Below are positions 60,742 to 64,000 of a stretch of DNA of 64,000 nucleotides, in pieces (positions within the stretch are counted from its first letter, which is position 1; each line of letters opens with the position of its first letter). The translations under genes and the position numbers were made by a program. The notes under the pieces are model-generated. The model had not been told where the DNA came from. It did no database searches and worked only from the letters and a program-made list of their open reading frames with translations. Source of the DNA: Papaver somniferum (lineage: Eukaryota; Streptophyta; Magnoliopsida; Ranunculales; Papaveraceae); NCBI RefSeq assembly GCF_003573695.1, contig NC_039365.1, forward strand, positions 82,315,089-82,379,088. Direction: 5' to 3'.

Positions 60742-61218
60742 AAAGGCGTTGATATTCAGAGTTTTTGTGTGGATTGGAGTAACTCTGCATTTGATAATTC
60801 AGTGACATTGACTGTTAACAGATGGAGCCTTGCATCGGTTAAGTATAATGTGAAAGAAGTAAGTATTGTGACTACTCAATGTCATGATTCACCATATGAA
60901 ATTCCTCACCGTCTCCTTAATTGTAAATCACTGACAGAGTTGAAAATGCAAGTGTTTGGTAATGCCAGATATGTAGACATTAATCTACCAAGATCAATGA
61001 ATTTACCTCAGCTTAAACTAATCTCCTTTACTGGATTCTCAATCTTTGATATAGAATCATCTAAAAGACTATTTTCTAGTTGTCCAGTTCTTAAAACGTT
61101 ACATATAGTTGATTGTGGTATACGAACTGATAACCAGAGGAATTTGGTTGTTGATTCTGTCAGCCTCAAGGCGTTTGAATATTCTCTATTTTTCTCATCA
61201 GGTTCTAATTATCCATAA
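60742..61218 (+). pseudogene. F-box/LRR (FBD-type) gene fragment captured in E2
   Basis: 159 open codons without a stop: VNRWSLASVKYNVKEVSI, HRLLNCKSLTELKMQVFG, DINLPRSMNLPQLKLISF, LFSSCPVLKTLHIVDCGI and NLVVDSVSLKAFEY. This is the leucine-rich repeat part of plant F-box/FBD/LRR proteins. The F-box before and the FBD after are missing, and there is no ATG at the start of the homology. In E1 the same place (36690-36755) has no such sequence. It is antisense to E2. Confidence 0.8.
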
Positions 61219-62234
61219 ACTTAGACCTTTCAATTTTAAACAAGACAAGTACTAGGTTAGTTAACTAGCATTTATTGTTAAGGAATTCGACTAGACTTGA
61301 ATAACCGAAACCTCACTTCGATAAGTCTAACTAAGATCAAAATTAACTTAGTTTCTCTTATCCATAATCGAATTGGACTAAACAACTCATCCCGTAATCC
61401 TTTTATTTCGTTAATCCATAAATAATTCATACAAACCAAATAAATCAACTTGCATAATTATTCACCTCAACCGGAAGCAATTGAAACAACATAAGCATTA
61501 AAAGCACTGCAATTGCACCGAAATTTTGTAAGCCTAAACAATTGATACCACACAATAAAGAAAGATAACAATAGTTTTTCTTAACCGGAACCAATTGAAT
61601 CACACACATCCACACACACATCATGGAATAAACATCAATTTAACCGAAATTTTGTTAAGCAAAAGCAATAAATATATATGATATAAACTCAGGCTTTTCT
61701 TAAACAGGAAAACAATTAACTAACAAGATTGTTACCTCAAATTTCGCATCCACTTCTCCAATATGATTGCATCTTCGTCCAGGGAGAATTGATATCGAAA
61801 TATCATCATGTTGTCATCCTTATGCAAAAACAAAAGAATAACAACAACCAACCTTTACCAGAGAAAGGTTGAAAATCGGTTTTAACAATTGCAAGCAAAA
61901 GTTGAAAACCGTTGAAACACATATACTTTTATGCTAAACCAAAACCGATTCAACATATTGTGACTTTTTCACATATTGTTTCTACCAGAATCCCTCATGA
62001 GTCTTTGATAAATCCTACTAACATGGGCTAGAACTTAATCCTGCTAAATCAAAAAGTCACCCAAACCACAAGGGTTCATAACATATGAGATCGAATATTA
62101 AGGTAGTAAAACCTAAAATAAACATCCCATAAACATACATAAGTTCCACAAAACTTAAACATGCGAGGAAAAGAAATAAGTCTTACACACGTTATTCGAT
62201 AATGTACATAATATTACATATTCAGTTTTGGACA
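61219..62234 (-). other. E2 3' internal non-coding region
   Basis: Aligns with E1 36760-37800. AT-rich, no gene seen. Confidence 0.6.
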
Positions 62235-63293
62235 TTAGTTAGAGATGTTCAAATCAGTATCTTCTGTTTCTTCTTTAGAGGAGGTGTCTTTGTAACTGTC
62301 AGATATAGCATTCAGAGCATAGGTAAGATATGGATGTATTTTTGTTGTAAGATCAATCAGGTCGATGATGCAGTTTTTCTTCGTCTCTAGTTTTCTCCTG
62401 ATAGATTGAGGATCTCCTTCTATTCTGATAGGAGGAGGAGAATGAAATACTTGTCCCCTCATTTGATTGAGTATTCCTTCTCCTAGTTTCTTTGGGACTT
62501 TCACCCTGGCGTTTGGCCACACAATTCCAAAGGAGCTACATATTCTTGTGATCAAACAGGCAAACCCATGAGTTCTTCTTCTACCTTTTCGGATAGTAAT
62601 CATTTGTCTAATCATTAGACCACAAAAGTCAATGTTTTTGACTCCATTGACAAGATAATATACAAGTTCGGCAACATCTCTAGTCCACTTGGTTTTATGC
62701 ATGTTACCGGGATACAAGTTTGCAGTAGAAAGTTTTCCAAATACTTTTAGATGAAATTCAACATTGTGAAGGAGTAATGAATTACCTGACCATACTCCTC
62801 CAATTTTCGATGAAATAGTATCATTCTTAACTCTAAACCTTTCATCTGAACATGGTAAGAAGGTATTCATGTAAGGATAGTGAATTAGTTCCGAAATTAC
62901 TTGTTTGTTGACTTCAAACGATGTTGTATCGATCATAGTACGAAAAGTGCAACCTTCAAAATTCATCTCATGCGTATTAGCAAAGAAAAGTTTGACCAGG
63001 TCCGGTGTTGCCCTGAAGGAACTTTCATGAATGATACCCCATTCACGTTGGTTCACAAAGTTCACATAATGTTTGTACGAAACATCAACAAACAACATTT
63101 CTATGATAGGTTCTTTGATTGAACCGAATTTCCTAGCAGACTTATCATTCACAAAATAATTTTGAGAACTAACATCATAAACTAAGCTAGGAATATTTTC
63201 ATGATTGATGTTCAAAGTGGAATAAAGCATAGAGTTACTATTTGATCCTTCTCCTATAACAAAATTTCTACTTCTTCTAGTTTTATTCTCCAT
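62235..63293 (-). CDS. Plant-transposon/envelope-like ORF of E2, 352 codons
   Basis: ATG at 63293 (MENKTRRSRNF); the frame is open further upstream, but that part looks like leader sequence and has only a TTG at 63752. The core has the layout of the putative plant transposon protein domain: EWGIIHESSFRATPDLVKLF, FFANTHEM, GCTFRTMIDTTSFEVN, then KTKWTRDVAELVYYLVNG, FCGLMIRQMI and HGFACLITRICSSFGI. In Sirevirus-like copia elements such ORFs stand between pol and the 3' LTR, as here. An envelope function has not been shown for such proteins and no clear membrane segment is visible. Alternatively an inserted host-like gene. Confidence 0.6.
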   Translation of the reverse strand: MENKTRRSRNFVIGEGSNSNSMLYSTLNINHENIPSLVYDVSSQNYFVNDKSARKFGSIKEPIIEMLFVDVSYKHYVNFVNQREWGIIHESSFRATPDLVKLFFANTHEMNFEGCTFRTMIDTTSFEVNKQVISELIHYPYMNTFLPCSDERFRVKNDTISSKIGGVWSGNSLLLHNVEFHLKVFGKLSTANLYPGNMHKTKWTRDVAELVYYLVNGVKNIDFCGLMIRQMITIRKGRRRTHGFACLITRICSSFGIVWPNARVKVPKKLGEGILNQMRGQVFHSPPPIRIEGDPQSIRRKLETKKNCIIDLIDLTTKIHPYLTYALNAISDSYKDTSSKEETEDTDLNISN

Positions 63294-63730
63294 TGAATCA
63301 ACAAGCAAAGTAAAGAACCACTTACAATTGCCATGACTTGTTGAGTATTGAATCTTCTTCCTTGGGATGAAATCGAGCGAATTAAGAACGACCCTTGTTT
63401 TCCTTTGAGTCGAGGAGCGGATTGAACCACGTTTCACCCTTTGAATCAAACATGCAAAAATTAGAAGAAGAGAGATTTCGAACCCTCTTGAACTGTTGGG
63501 GTTGTTTTGGAACCGAAGTAGGTAGAGAAAGAAGAGAGAATATACTTCTTTGTTTTTATCACCAAACCCATATTGTATTTGGATATGGATCCGGATTCGA
63601 AAATTGCTAAACCATGGATACCTAAACATTGTCATGTGTAACCGATCAAGGTTTTTTTGACAAATATCAAAATGTTCAACCCGTGAGAAAATTAGGTTTG
63701 AATTGACATTTTCGATCAATTTTGATTCAT

Positions 63731-64000
63731 TTATTTGGATAACACAAAACAAAATTTTTTAGATTCATTATTGGTGTCTATCACAACGCCATCTTCAAGA
63801 AATGACTCTTTAGAAGAATGATCAGAATCATCATTATGATAGATTTCAGATTCTTCGGAGGTGTAGTTCATTAAATACTCATGAATGACTTGGTTTCCTT
63901 TAGAATTATCAGTTCTTTTGGAGATTTCTAATTCCATGAGAAATTCATCAACCTCATTTTGAACCCTACTACTTTCCTCGAGGATCTTGAGAGTCTTAGC
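63731..64000 (-). CDS. Upstream acidic ORF of E2, partial at window edge
   Basis: Open from base 64000 to a TAA at 63731-63733. Acidic and Ser-rich (EESEIYHNDDSDHSSKESF); includes NEVDEFLMELEISKR. It may be the C-terminal end of a gag or pol product, or an earlier exon of the envelope-like ORF. Not recognised. Confidence 0.4.
   Translation of the reverse strand, partial: AKTLKILEESSRVQNEVDEFLMELEISKRTDNSKGNQVIHEYLMNYTSEESEIYHNDDSDHSSKESFLEDGVVIDTNNESKKFCFVLSK

Larger units (their letters stand above)
57229..64000 (-). mobile_element. E2: Ty1/copia element, runs off window
   Basis: Same family as E1. Visible parts: 3' LTR, PPT, 3' internal region with an F-box gene fragment, and an envelope-like ORF. 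It is inserted in the E1 5' LTR; the left target bases are GATCG (57224-57228). Confidence 0.8.

Noticed and set aside
63294..63752. N-terminal extension of the 505-aa frame
   Set aside because: Starts with TTG; composition is unlike the rest and looks like untranslated leader. ATG at 63293 preferred.

Overview
This is plant nuclear DNA: AT-rich, intron-like, with plant-type LTR retrotransposons and fragments of plant genes. I cannot name the species; a eudicot is likely. I found no intact host gene. Almost everything recognisable is transposable-element sequence, much of it nested, plus short pieces of host genes carried inside elements.

Left part (1-7.9 kb): a decayed Ty3/gypsy element on the minus strand (LTR 3735-4102, gag 2315-3696), two tandem arrays (39-40 bp and 60 bp units) and an antisense coiled-coil ORF at the window edge. 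Then come a degraded gypsy LTR piece and a relic (6474-7870) of a non-autonomous LTR element family that I call LARD here.

Middle left (7.9-19.6 kb): two related, adjacent elements (I, 7898-13012; II, 13028-19617). Both are full of the near-palindrome GTGTACA-N4-TGTACAC. They carry exon pieces of host genes: phytocyanin in I; Hsp70-Hsp90 organising protein (HOP/STI1) and an HD-Zip homeodomain in II. A solo LTR (14749-16168) sits in II.

19986-57228: one old Ty1/copia element (E1, minus strand) opened by insertions. Its 3' LTR is split by a 2.3 kb hAT element (21043-23329) that carries a ribosomal protein L6 exon, and by an 11 kb gypsy array (23899-34872) that itself holds a LARD element (28641-31252). 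Removing both insertions and their target duplications leaves an LTR of about 2777 bp, against 2837 bp for the uninterrupted LTR of the neighbouring E2. The E1 gag region is split by a minus-strand LARD with 3.7 kb LTRs (39185-48532) and by a structurally complete plus-strand LARD (48947-55389, TSD ATTTC).

57229-64000: a second copia element (E2, minus strand) inserted in the E1 5' LTR and running off the window. It has a 1059-bp ORF of the plant-transposon/envelope-like type upstream of its 3' LTR, and an open 477-bp piece of an F-box/LRR gene lodged between that ORF and the LTR.

The most interesting biology is repeated capture of host exons by three unrelated element types, the palindromic repeat system in elements I and II, and a conserved two-hairpin module shared by the LARD elements.
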